From Sulfurospirillum sp. (GTDB lineage Bacteria > Campylobacterota > Campylobacteria > Campylobacterales > Sulfurospirillaceae), in assembly GCA_016744795.1 (NCBI GenBank), contig JADGDR010000001.1, forward strand, positions 62,001-126,000: a stretch of 64,000 nucleotides of DNA. The letters run 5' to 3'. The notes below the pieces were generated by a model that was given only the letters and a program-made list of their open reading frames with translations, had not been told where the DNA came from and ran no database searches. Both the position numbers and the translations under genes were made by a program. This document shows positions 8,513 through 15,940 of this stretch, piece after piece; the stretch's first letter is position 1; every line of letters begins with the position of its first letter.

Positions 8513-8528
8513 GTTTCTCACGCGAAAC
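8513..8528. promoter_or_regulatory. parS-like palindrome 1 (variant)
   Basis: GTTTCTCACGCGAAAC, extended to a 26-base inverted repeat with arms GAAAAGTTTC and GAAACTTTTC. One of four related sites, all inside phage-plasmid A. The outer GTTTC/GAAAC arms match the chromosomal parS consensus TGTTTCACGTGAAACA, but the centre is two bases longer. It lies just downstream of the RepL-like gene. It could also act as a hairpin terminator for that gene, although no T-run follows on the minus strand. Confidence 0.45.
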
Positions 8529-8545
8529 TTTTCGTAAAGGAGTGG

Positions 8546-9274
8546 TTAATTGAGATTTTGTTTTTTCATCTCAAGGCGGAGTTCCATCTGTTTATTTTCT
8601 AGTTCAAGCTGTCTATTTTTTTCTTTTATTAGGACTAATTTATCATCGTTGTTTGAAGTAAAGTCCAATCTCCCTTGGCTAGGGTGATGGTCTTCAGCTT
8701 CAACAATAATTTCTTGGTCTATCACCTTTTCTTCTATAGTTTCATTTACCTCTACTATTTTTAATTTTGACATATTTTGTTCTTCATTATATAAAAACTT
8801 CATAGTCTGATTTTCTACTGCAGTTTCATTTTCAAAATCATAGTCTATAGAAAGGGATTGGGTTAGTTTTTTTACATTTTGAAAATTTCCTCTTCCAAAA
8901 ATAATTGGATTTAAATAATATGAAGCTTCAGCTTTTAAAACAACCTCTTTTTTTACAAGTTGTTGCACGGAGGCTTCTACTGTTCTGTGTGTAGCTTCTG
9001 TGTCTTTTGAAATTAATTTTTTTACATCTTTATTTATAAGTAACATATTTGTATTGTTAACTGTATATTTTAAAAGTTCAAATAAAACTTTTGCTTGAGT
9101 TTTAGTTAAATCTGCTCTTGTTAGTCTTGAAAGACCATGAACAAACATCATTGTAAATTCAGGAGTACTCGCTCTTCTACTAATAGATTTTTTTGTAGTA
9201 GAGACTACCTCTCCTGTTTCTTTGTCTATGTAGGTGTTTATCTCATCATAAAATGTTAATTTCTTTGGTGCCAT
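8546..9274 (-). CDS. RepL-like plasmid replication initiator (phage-plasmid A)
   Basis: A 242-residue protein resembling the RepL family of plasmid initiators. About residues 40-130 form a winged helix: LTKTQAKVLFELLKYTVNNTNMLLINK, then a recognition-helix region (THRTVEASVQQLVKKEVVLKAEA), then the family's typical YYLNPIIFGRGNF. The C-terminus is Glu/Lys-rich and probably coiled. Replication from such initiators usually starts in or near the rep gene. Together with ParA and ParB it points to an extrachromosomal lysogen. It stands alone between two non-coding gaps. The family call rests on pattern recognition, not a search. Confidence 0.65.
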   Translation of the reverse strand: MAPKKLTFYDEINTYIDKETGEVVSTTKKSISRRASTPEFTMMFVHGLSRLTRADLTKTQAKVLFELLKYTVNNTNMLLINKDVKKLISKDTEATHRTVEASVQQLVKKEVVLKAEASYYLNPIIFGRGNFQNVKKLTQSLSIDYDFENETAVENQTMKFLYNEEQNMSKLKIVEVNETIEEKVIDQEIIVEAEDHHPSQGRLDFTSNNDDKLVLIKEKNRQLELENKQMELRLEMKKQNLN

Positions 9275-9650
9275 TGATTACCCTTTTACAGTTTTTTATG
9301 GGGTTATTTTCATCATCACTTCTTTAATCCCCCATACTTTTGTTGTAGTTTACTATTCTTTGTTAAAAAAAGCAAGTTTTTATTGTATTTTTATACTTTT
9401 TTTTATTGGGGGTGTATTTAAAACCCCATGGCTCATGGGGGTAAATACTATGAGTTATTGAGTATATTACCATGGGTCATGGGGGTCAAAACCCCTGCTA
9501 AGCCCCAAGTTTAGGGAAAGCTCCAAAAAGTTACTTATATTAAGTTAAACCCTGAACCTGCTACCCTAACGCACTATCGTTTATTAGCTCATCCACGACT
9601 CACTTTGTGAGCTTTCGCGGTGACCTTTAGAGTAAGCTTTTAAATTATAG
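9275..9650. other. Repeat-rich non-coding gap: candidate A origin or packaging site
   Basis: A 376-bp gap between the RepL-like gene and terL with no convincing gene. It holds two near-identical direct repeats, CCATGGCTCATGGGGGT (about 9425) and CCATGGGTCATGGGGGT (about 9470), each partly palindromic, plus further CCCC/GGGG-flanked pieces, an AT-rich run (9360-9415) and a hairpin near 9589-9612 (AGCTCA / TGAGCT). It should contain the promoter of the RepL-like gene. Iteron-like repeats and an AT-rich stretch suit an origin; a place beside terL also suits a pac or cos site. Confidence 0.4.
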
Positions 9651-11186
9651 CTAAAAATTCCAACTTTTTTTTCTTTTTTTTCTTTTGTTATTTTTTTTCT
9701 TTTTAGGTTTACCAACTACCTTTGGTTCTATATATTCAGCAGTAGTTGATCCGACTGTTACATCTAGTAAATCATCTTTGTTATTGGATTTTTCAGGATT
9801 AAATGCAAGTAATTCTTCAGTATAACGTTCTACCCCTTTTTTATCTGCTTCATTAGATATTTTTAAATTTCCAGTTGATGTATATGTTTTTCCACTCATT
9901 ATTTTTTTATTTTTACTTATACTTCTTTTTGGACTAAAAGTATTTACTTGATTAATTATTAATTTTTCACCTTTAGTCCTTAATTTTGCATTTACTGTTA
10001 AAATTTTCTTTTTAAGAAGTCTTGCTAGAGTGATTCCTCCTGCTTTATTTTCTATGTAGACATCTGTTTCAAATTTAATCATAAAACGTATGATTTCTTC
10101 CATAGTTTGATCTTCATCAAAAATACCATAACTCAAGTCTTGAATTACAAATAATTCTTCTTTAGTTGTAAAATCAATGCTATATCCTAAGCAACTTATT
10201 GCTCTATTGTCTGCAGTTATGTTTAAGCTTTCAGCATTATCTACTAAAATATAAAGGTTTTGTTCAGGTATGTCGTAAGGGCTAATAAAATGAATATCTT
10301 CAGTTTTAATAAAAAAACCTGCTTCACTCTCATCAGGGTCTTGCTTATATTGTGTTGCAAAAGAGGAGGGTGAGTTTTTTTCCATTTCTTGGAGTTTTTC
10401 TAAGTTGTGTTTTGCTTCAAAAAGAGGTTCATTGGCTGCTCTTTCATATTTGAAATCTCCCCATTCATAAACTATTGGTTCTTTATTGAGTGCTTCAAGG
10501 CAGATGTGAACATAGTCATCTCTGGTCTTTTTTATATGTCCTATAAGGTCGTTAATGTCTTGCCTTTGCATAACAATCATTATTGAGCCTGTGTCATCAC
10601 CCCAATCTTCGAGTCGTGATTGAATAGTTCCATCCCAAAACTCTATTACTTTTTTTAAAGCACTTTTGACATGTCCTTCTATGGTTTTAACTGGATCATC
10701 TATCATGATGTTTTTTACATGGAATCCTGTTGTCGCTGAAGTTGGAGTTGTTGCAAAAAGTCCACCACCTCCATGTATGCTCCAATGTGTATCTTTCCCT
10801 TTTTTAAAGGCAACTTTTGGAAAAAGGTTTTTATATGCAGGGTGTTGCATAATATCTCTTGTTTCTACGGAGGTTTTAGTTGAAAGTTCATCACCATAGG
10901 AAACGTACATACTTTTGTATTGTTGGTCGTTTCCAAGTTTAAAACTTATTGCATCTTTAATGCAAATTTCGGTTTTTCCGTAAGAAGGGGGAAGTGAGAC
11001 AAGAAGAAGAGGAATCTCTCCTTTTAAATAAGACGTTATCACTGCACAAAGATAGTGATGATGCCAATTTTCATAAAATGGTTTTTTATAAATATATTTA
11101 AAAACATAACGTATATAATCAATGAGTTCTCTTGAAGCCAATTCTCTCTCAAGTAGTACCTCTTCTAAATCTATCTCTTTTCCCAC
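9651..11186 (-). CDS. terL: Terminase large subunit (phage-plasmid A)
   Basis: A 511-residue packaging motor. The N-terminal ATPase has a Walker A variant SLPPSYGKT (residues 64-72) and Walker B NIMIDDP (159-165). The C-terminal RNase H-like nuclease begins near ILVDNAESLNITADNRAI (about 310-327), whose Asp fits the first metal ligand. The C-terminus is very lysine-rich (KKKKNNKRKKRKKSWNF). The family length is normal. It follows the exonuclease gene by one base. It is the only large terminase in the window, so the TerL of prophage B must lie to the left. Confidence 0.9.
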   Translation of the reverse strand: MGKEIDLEEVLLERELASRELIDYIRYVFKYIYKKPFYENWHHHYLCAVITSYLKGEIPLLLVSLPPSYGKTEICIKDAISFKLGNDQQYKSMYVSYGDELSTKTSVETRDIMQHPAYKNLFPKVAFKKGKDTHWSIHGGGGLFATTPTSATTGFHVKNIMIDDPVKTIEGHVKSALKKVIEFWDGTIQSRLEDWGDDTGSIMIVMQRQDINDLIGHIKKTRDDYVHICLEALNKEPIVYEWGDFKYERAANEPLFEAKHNLEKLQEMEKNSPSSFATQYKQDPDESEAGFFIKTEDIHFISPYDIPEQNLYILVDNAESLNITADNRAISCLGYSIDFTTKEELFVIQDLSYGIFDEDQTMEEIIRFMIKFETDVYIENKAGGITLARLLKKKILTVNAKLRTKGEKLIINQVNTFSPKRSISKNKKIMSGKTYTSTGNLKISNEADKKGVERYTEELLAFNPEKSNNKDDLLDVTVGSTTAEYIEPKVVGKPKKKKNNKRKKRKKSWNF

Positions 11187-11187
11187 A

Positions 11188-11769
11188 TTATTCTCTTATA
11201 AAATTTTCTATTAAAACTTCATATAGCTCTTTTGTTGCTTCAATATCATTAAGAGCGTTGTGAGCATCTAGTGTTATATAAAACTCTTCACAAAGAGTAC
11301 TTAATTTGTCATTTTTTGTATTTATATAACCTAAATATTTGAGAACTTTTACTAAAGCAAAAATATCTACATCTTTATATGAAAAATAATCACTATAGTT
11401 GTCGTGTCTATTGTCTTTAAACCAAGCTTTTATAAAATCCATATCAAAATTTATGTTGTATCCAATAGGTTGGAATACGTCATACTTCTCTTTTGGGTCC
11501 ACATAATTTTCTATAAATTCTATAAATTTTTTAAACTGCAGTTGAGAGATAGGGTAATTTTTTATTTCATCTTCACTTTTGTTTGTTAGCTCTAGTGCTT
11601 TTGGGGTCATGATAATGTCTTTTTTATATGAAGTTGTATTTATTTTCAGACTAAGAGAGTCTATAACAATCCCATCAATCTCTACTAAACACGCCACCTC
11701 AGTAAGTCCATGTTCACTTGAGTTTAATCCTGTTATTTCTACGTCTATCCACAATGCTTTTTTACTCAT
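11188..11769 (-). CDS. DnaQ-like 3'-5' exonuclease (phage-plasmid A)
   Basis: A 193-residue DEDDh exonuclease. Metal ligands are visible: Asp9 and Glu11 (WIDVEITG), Asp109 or Asp111 (NINFDMDF), and His170 with Asp175 (DAHNALNDIEAT). Such proteins act as proofreading or oligoribonuclease-like nucleases, processing DNA ends or RNA in phage replication. No polymerase domain is attached. It sits between terL and early genes in a run of tightly spaced leftward genes. Confidence 0.8.
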   Translation of the reverse strand: MSKKALWIDVEITGLNSSEHGLTEVACLVEIDGIVIDSLSLKINTTSYKKDIIMTPKALELTNKSEDEIKNYPISQLQFKKFIEFIENYVDPKEKYDVFQPIGYNINFDMDFIKAWFKDNRHDNYSDYFSYKDVDIFALVKVLKYLGYINTKNDKLSTLCEEFYITLDAHNALNDIEATKELYEVLIENFIRE

Positions 11770-11770
11770 T

Positions 11771-12178
11771 TTATATCCTTGTTATTAGTTTCTCATGAGA
11801 AACTTTTTTGTATAGTTTTTTTAATATTAAATAGTATTCAATGGTCGCTCTTCTGTTTTTTAGTTTAAAATCGTTGAAAAAGTAGTAAACTGTTTGGTAA
11901 CTTTTATTCTTTACTTCTTTATATAATTTGCTATATAGCTGTTTTTTTCCAAATATTTTTTCAAGTTTAAAATAGAGTTTTTTTACTCTTTCTCTTGTAA
12001 GCGTATTTGACATAAAAAAACTTCTATACTCTTTTACATTTACATAAAGTTTTCCATTTATGAGTTTACTTCTTCTATTCCACCCTACTTTTTTATCGTT
12101 GTAGCGGTCTACTGCAAATTGATTTTTATGTTTTTCAAGTGTATATTCAGCCAATTTTACTTTTTGCCATTCAGCCAT
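11771..12178 (-). CDS. Unknown protein (phage-plasmid A)
   Basis: Unrecognised 135-residue, very basic protein (many Lys, Arg and Tyr). A middle region (TRERVKKLYFKLEKIFGKKQLYSKLYKEVKNKSYQTVYYFF) could be a helix-turn-helix: the C-terminal part NKSYQTVYYFFNDFKLKNRRATIEYYLI recalls the arrangement in the 127-residue product of 52260-52640 of B (KKVHNIYMYLRNFRFKNAKFAALVIDAL). The two may be distant homologues with a DNA-binding role. A parS-like palindrome lies inside the 3' end of the gene. Confidence 0.55.
   Translation of the reverse strand: MAEWQKVKLAEYTLEKHKNQFAVDRYNDKKVGWNRRSKLINGKLYVNVKEYRSFFMSNTLTRERVKKLYFKLEKIFGKKQLYSKLYKEVKNKSYQTVYYFFNDFKLKNRRATIEYYLILKKLYKKVSHEKLITRI
11788..11803. 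promoter_or_regulatory. parS-like palindrome 2 (perfect)
   Basis: GTTTCTCATGAGAAAC, a perfect 16-bp palindrome extended by A and T to 18 bp (AGTTTCTCATGAGAAACT). It lies within the 3' end of the 135-residue coding region, where it is read as VSHEKL. The same 18 bases recur at 39213-39230 in another gene, also read as VSHEKL in the same frame. Confidence 0.55.
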
Positions 12179-12672
12179 TACAAGTCTATCTTTAGTCCAA
12201 TGATACTCATGGCTTTTTGTATATTGTCACCTGAAACTAGTGTTTTAAAAAATGTAGCTAGAACAATAGTAAATTCAATATCTTCTACATATCTTCTTGA
12301 ATTAATAATGCTGAGTTTTTTTACTTTCCATTTTTTATCAAATCTAATGTGTATCTGATACTCTTTTATAAATTTACTTTTATAGGTCGTAAATAAAATG
12401 CGTAAAAAGTATTCTATGCGTTGTATTGTCTCTTGGGAAAAGCCATTCCATCTAATGTCTACCTCACCGCTTTTTGGGTCAAATTTAAGAAAGTATTTTA
12501 AAAAAGGAGGAGGGGAGCTAAGTTCTATATGATTATCTACTTTAGTAGCTATAAAAATTTCATTTGTCATTTCATTTTCCCATACCACTTTCCCCTCTAG
12601 CCATATAGGTCTATATGCGTATTTGAACTCTACTTGAGTTACATGTAAAGTTTTTATTTTTTGCTGTATCAC
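12178..12672 (-). CDS. Unknown protein (phage-plasmid A)
   Basis: Unrecognised 164-residue protein, beta-rich in its first 100 residues (YRPIWLEGKVVWENEMTNEIFIATKVDNHIELSSPPPFLKYFLKFDPKSGEVDIRWNGFS), then helical (TIQRIEYFLRILFTTYKSK). The fold cannot be assigned. Starts overlap by four bases with the gene upstream and end with the start of the gene downstream, so translation is coupled. Probably an accessory replication or host-takeover protein. Confidence 0.55.
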   Translation of the reverse strand: MIQQKIKTLHVTQVEFKYAYRPIWLEGKVVWENEMTNEIFIATKVDNHIELSSPPPFLKYFLKFDPKSGEVDIRWNGFSQETIQRIEYFLRILFTTYKSKFIKEYQIHIRFDKKWKVKKLSIINSRRYVEDIEFTIVLATFFKTLVSGDNIQKAMSIIGLKIDL

Positions 12673-12878
12673 AATCCCATCCTTATAAAGTTTTTTTTAA
12701 AGTCATCTATAGTTCTTACCTCTTTTTTGTGATTAAAGGTATTTGTAAATATGACAATTGGTATATATATGGAATCAAAAAGATATAGGTTTTTAACCAT
12801 TATTATGATTACCCTAGTTTTTTCTCCCATAAACTTATCTCCATTTTGTAAATCTATTCTATTTTTTGTTCTACTCAT
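12669..12878 (-). CDS. Small unknown protein (phage-plasmid A)
   Basis: Unrecognised protein of 69 residues from the ATG at 12878, preferred because GAGGA precedes it by five bases; an in-frame ATG at 12926 lacks a good site and overlaps another small reading frame. Sequence begins MSRTKNRIDLQNGDKFMGEKTR and has a hydrophobic beta-like middle (VIIIMVKNLYLFDSIYIPIVIF). Coupled to the next gene by ATGA. Confidence 0.5.
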   Translation of the reverse strand: MSRTKNRIDLQNGDKFMGEKTRVIIIMVKNLYLFDSIYIPIVIFTNTFNHKKEVRTIDDFKKNFIRMGL

Positions 12879-12912
12879 AGTGTCCTCTTTTTTATATTTA
12901 TTTTTTAAAGTT

Positions 12913-12999
12913 TTATCCATATACATTTTGAATATATGACATAAGCATAATATAGACTAAACATATTGCTAAACCTTGGCAATAATCTATTATTCTCAT
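12913..12999 (-). CDS. 28-residue hydrophobic small protein (phage-plasmid A)
   Basis: A very short reading frame (MRIIDYCQGLAICLVYIMLM...) whose ATG overlaps the TGA of the upstream Cys-rich gene as ATGA, the coupling used throughout this operon. Residues 6-22 would make a single membrane segment. Small membrane proteins like this are easily missed in phages; reality is uncertain, resting on the coupling and composition. Confidence 0.4.
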   Translation of the reverse strand: MRIIDYCQGLAICLVYIMLMSYIQNVYG

Positions 13000-13145
13000 T
13001 TTGTTTTTACCTCTTTTTTTAGATATAAATCAAACTCTTGAGTAATGCAAGTTTTACTTGGAATGCGAGACTCTTTTGCATTCCTTGAGTAAAATCTTTT
13101 ACAACTGTTTTTGTTTTTACAATTTTCTCCAGTACATCTTGTCAT
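12996..13145 (-). CDS. Cys-rich small protein, C-x4-C-x5-CKR family (phage-plasmid A)
   Basis: A 49-residue protein from the ATG at 13145 (GAGGGAG close upstream); a longer reading from 13238 would overlap the methyltransferase end and has no site. Cysteines are spaced CTGENCKNKNSCKR, then a fourth Cys about 16 residues on, followed by a Phe/Asp/Leu/Tyr segment (EFDLYLKK). Two proteins of prophage B (56736-56993, 57849-58064) share the C-x4-C-x5-CKR pattern. Likely a small zinc-binding protein of unknown role. Confidence 0.55.
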   Translation of the reverse strand: MTRCTGENCKNKNSCKRFYSRNAKESRIPSKTCITQEFDLYLKKEVKTK

Positions 13146-13208
13146 CTTCTCTCCCTCATTTCTAATTTTGTAATCAACTATGAGTCTAAGTTGAACCATA
13201 TCAATAAA

Positions 13209-13224
13209 GTTTCTCATGCGAAAC
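13209..13224. promoter_or_regulatory. parS-like palindrome 3 (one mismatch)
   Basis: GTTTCTCATGCGAAAC, differing from the perfect copies at one position, with AA and TT extending the arms to 20 bases. It lies just after the end of the methyltransferase gene and upstream of the chosen start of the Cys-rich gene. Confidence 0.5.
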
Positions 13225-13227
13225 TTT

Positions 13228-14634
13228 TCAAAAATCAAAGAGAGAGTTTTTTGGTAACTCCTCTTTTTTATATAGTGCTTTGAGTAATTCCTGGAGTACG
13301 TTTACACTTTGAGCATTGCCGCTTATTTTATAAGCTTGAGTGTCACTTACCACTATTTTAATATCTTCTGCTCTTAGCCCTTGGAGTAAAAAAGTTTCAA
13401 AGGGTATGAGTCTACGAATCAAAAAATCTCTTAAAACTACATTGTCTTTTTGTACACTTGTAAGACAGTTTGATGTTCCATTTTTGTTTATTTCAAGCAT
13501 CTGTTTTGTTGGAAGTCCTAGAACTCTTAATTTTGGGTTTTGAGGATTACGTCCTCTTAAAGCTCCAATTTGTGGTTCAACCACTCCTTGGTTACAAGCA
13601 CAATCTAAAGTTTGTGCAATTTCTTTTCCTATTCTGCCACGTCTTGTTTTGCTGTTTGGAAATGTAAAATTTAAGCTATCTCCTCTTCTTATCTCTTTAA
13701 ATCCTTGTTTAGTGTTTGTCTTTATGAGATAAAGTCCTGTTTTTGCCCCTGCTCCTCCACCATTTGCATTGACTGTTGAGCTTATGCCCTCAATACTGTA
13801 AACTCTTCCCCATAAAGAGTTGTGTCCTTTTTGGTCTATATTGCCAAGTTGTTGGAGTGAGGTTTTTATTTTTATATAATCATCACTTGGTTTATTCCCT
13901 GAAGCTATATGCAAACAAGCTGCTACTTTATCTCCCTTAGTTGGTTTAAATTTAAATCTATTTCCTTTGATCGAGTGTCTATCCGTATGAGTTATAAAAC
14001 CGTCTATCATTTTTTGAGATAAAAAATACTTCTCAGGAATCCATGGTTGTAATATGTCTTTTAGTTTTGTTTTTAATTTTTTTGGAATAGGGGGAGTAAA
14101 ACTCTGATAATCAGCATTGTTTAAAAAGCCAATTATAAAAATTCTATCTCTATTTTGAGGTACTCCATAATCTTTTGTATTCATTCTCGTGGTGACTATT
14201 GAGTAACCTTGAGTCCTAAAAGTGCGTAAAACTTCCTCATAATCATTTCCATTGTTAGAACTCAAAAGCCCAAGAACATTTTCATATATAAATATTTTAG
14301 GCTTCATCTCATTTTGAACTCTTGCACCCTCGCGAAAGAATTTCGACTTCTGACCATCAAAACCCTCTCTTTTCCCACTCAAGCTAACATCTTGACAAGG
14401 TGAACCCCAAACAAATAAATCTATTTTATTTTTATATTTTTTAGCATCAAGGTCACTTATGTCTTCATGAAAAGTAGCAGGAGCTGCATGAAATTGTAAG
14501 TACTGTTTTCTAGCATATTTATCCCACTCACAAGCAAAAACAATCTCATGCTTTATGCTCTCATACTTAATTGCAAACTCAACTGCTGCAAGTCCACCAC
14601 TAAAAGCTGTGGCTACTTTTAAAGGTTTAACCAT
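13228..14634 (-). CDS. C5 DNA cytosine methyltransferase (phage-plasmid A)
   Basis: A 468-residue m5C methyltransferase from the ATG at 14634, which leaves little ahead of motif I; a start at 14673 is possible. Motifs in order: I, ATAFSGG (9-14); IV, GSPCQDVSLSGKREG with catalytic Cys80; VI, ENV near 117; VIII, QNRDRIF near 155; target-recognition region about 210-400; IX/X, SGNAQSVNV near the C-terminus. No restriction endonuclease is adjacent, so it is probably an orphan enzyme protecting phage DNA from host restriction or marking A. A nearby sce7726-like nuclease (15045-15938) is not an obvious partner. Confidence 0.9.
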   Translation of the reverse strand: MVKPLKVATAFSGGLAAVEFAIKYESIKHEIVFACEWDKYARKQYLQFHAAPATFHEDISDLDAKKYKNKIDLFVWGSPCQDVSLSGKREGFDGQKSKFFREGARVQNEMKPKIFIYENVLGLLSSNNGNDYEEVLRTFRTQGYSIVTTRMNTKDYGVPQNRDRIFIIGFLNNADYQSFTPPIPKKLKTKLKDILQPWIPEKYFLSQKMIDGFITHTDRHSIKGNRFKFKPTKGDKVAACLHIASGNKPSDDYIKIKTSLQQLGNIDQKGHNSLWGRVYSIEGISSTVNANGGGAGAKTGLYLIKTNTKQGFKEIRRGDSLNFTFPNSKTRRGRIGKEIAQTLDCACNQGVVEPQIGALRGRNPQNPKLRVLGLPTKQMLEINKNGTSNCLTSVQKDNVVLRDFLIRRLIPFETFLLQGLRAEDIKIVVSDTQAYKISGNAQSVNVLQELLKALYKKEELPKNSLFDF

Positions 14635-14845
14635 GTTTTTTATAAATAAAATTAAACAATCGCCTAACTCCATAACCTCTTAGGATTGAAGCAACTGTAA
14701 AAATAGACGTTATTCCTAAACTCTGCCCCATACCTACATTGAACCCATAAAAAGGTAAGACTATATTTACAAGCACCAACGATACAAAGAACCCTATAGC
14801 AGTTCCACTTATGGTCTCAATCAAACTCATTCTTTTACTTTGCAT
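14627..14845 (-). CDS. DUF7220-like two-TM phage protein (phage-plasmid A)
   Basis: A 72-residue membrane protein from the ATG at 14845, which overlaps the previous stop as TAATG and has a GA-rich site. The sequence (MSLIETISGTAIGFFVSLVLVNIVLPFYGF...SIFTVASILRGYGVRRLFNF) fits the small DUF7220 family found in many phages: two hydrophobic segments with a Pro-Phe-Gly turn and a final RRLFN motif. Function unknown. Confidence 0.7.
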   Translation of the reverse strand: MQSKRMSLIETISGTAIGFFVSLVLVNIVLPFYGFNVGMGQSLGITSIFTVASILRGYGVRRLFNFIYKKHG

Positions 14846-15048
14846 TATCTCTTCAGCCTCATACAAAAACCTTTTTGCTTTTTTTTTGCTAACTCTTTGC
14901 CTTCTTGATATGTTGACCTGCAAGTCGGCTCATGTGTTTGAGTTACACACCATGCCATACATTTTTCGGTTATGCATTTTGTTTCATATAATGTTGACAT
15001 GTACGGACAAACTGCCTCTATTGCTTCTTCTTGTGTTAATTGGTTCAT
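14845..15048 (-). CDS. Cys-rich small phage protein (phage-plasmid A)
   Basis: A 67-residue protein with six Cys: CPYMSTLYETKCITEKCMAWC and a later Cys pair. The CP...C....CMAW arrangement occurs in many small phage proteins and probably binds zinc or an Fe-S cluster; role unknown. It overlaps both neighbours (ATGA/TAATG). Confidence 0.6.
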   Translation of the reverse strand: MNQLTQEEAIEAVCPYMSTLYETKCITEKCMAWCVTQTHEPTCRSTYQEGKELAKKKQKGFCMRLKR

Positions 15049-15938
15049 AATAAACTCCTATTTTTTATAAATTTTTGAATGAGCTTATTTTTATACTCAA
15101 AATCTTTTATCATATGTTTAAAATTTTTCTTTTCGTGTAGATATCTATTTACAAAAAGATATTCGCTTATTTTGTAAAATTCTTGGACCGTGAAGATGTT
15201 GTATATAAATTTATTTAGTTCTTCTATATTATATTTTGAGAAGCTTCCATCAAAAACATTTACAAAAGCAAACAATTCTTGCTTCCACAATAGGCGAGTT
15301 GTATCAACATTTTCATTTCTACAACAAGCGGTATATAGTTTTAATTCATTGTCTTCATAAACCAATATACCTCCATAATAGCTAGGAAAATTTTTTCTAA
15401 ATCTTTCTAAGTGCTTTATGTCAATAGCTAAATAAACTATGTGTGAAAATTTTGTATACTCTTCTAATTGTTTTTTTAGTCTAGTAAAAGTATCTCTATC
15501 TGATTTTATTTCAACAGTAATAACTTTTTTGTTTTTAGTTACTGCAAACAAATCTGCTCTAACAGGAAGAGATGTATGAGTATACTCGTCCTGCATATAC
15601 TCTATTTTGTATTTTGTATTTAAATACGTTTTTACTGCTTCTCTTATTTTGAGTTCATTTGTTGGGGGAACTTCTACATGTAGTTCTCTGCATTTGTTAT
15701 AAAAGTTTTGAACTTCTTCAATTATTGTCATCTCTTTACAATAGTTTTTGATAAACGACTCTTCTGACATTCCGTAGGGAAAAGCGGCATAATGATATGA
15801 GCCACAATCCATAATATTGTTCCCGCTCTCGAGTTTAAACCTACTAATATCTATTTTATTAAAATAGCTTGTAACCTCTCTTGAATTTTTATCGCCTTTG
15901 AACATGCCTTGATAATCACTAAAATATGCGTAAATCAT
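15045..15938 (-). CDS. sce7726-like PD-(D/E)xK nuclease-fold protein (phage-plasmid A)
   Basis: A 297-residue protein. The middle (about 95-170) reads KIREAVKTYL...LPVRADLFAV...KVITVEIKSDRDTFTRLKKQLEEYTKFSHIVYLA, which fits the sce7726/MmcB-type restriction-nuclease fold: Asp of RADLF, then E-x-K of VEIKS. The N- and C-terminal parts are unassigned. It lies between the DnaB helicase and small proteins, so a role in replication, recombination or host DNA breakdown is plausible. Confidence 0.65.
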   Translation of the reverse strand: MIYAYFSDYQGMFKGDKNSREVTSYFNKIDISRFKLESGNNIMDCGSYHYAAFPYGMSEESFIKNYCKEMTIIEEVQNFYNKCRELHVEVPPTNELKIREAVKTYLNTKYKIEYMQDEYTHTSLPVRADLFAVTKNKKVITVEIKSDRDTFTRLKKQLEEYTKFSHIVYLAIDIKHLERFRKNFPSYYGGILVYEDNELKLYTACCRNENVDTTRLLWKQELFAFVNVFDGSFSKYNIEELNKFIYNIFTVQEFYKISEYLFVNRYLHEKKNFKHMIKDFEYKNKLIQKFIKNRSLL

Positions 15939-15940
15939 AA

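Noticed and set aside
8508-8533. Factor-independent terminator after the RepL-like gene
   Set aside because: The hairpin is strong, but no T-run follows in the transcribed direction and the sequence belongs to the dispersed parS-like family, so I list it as that.
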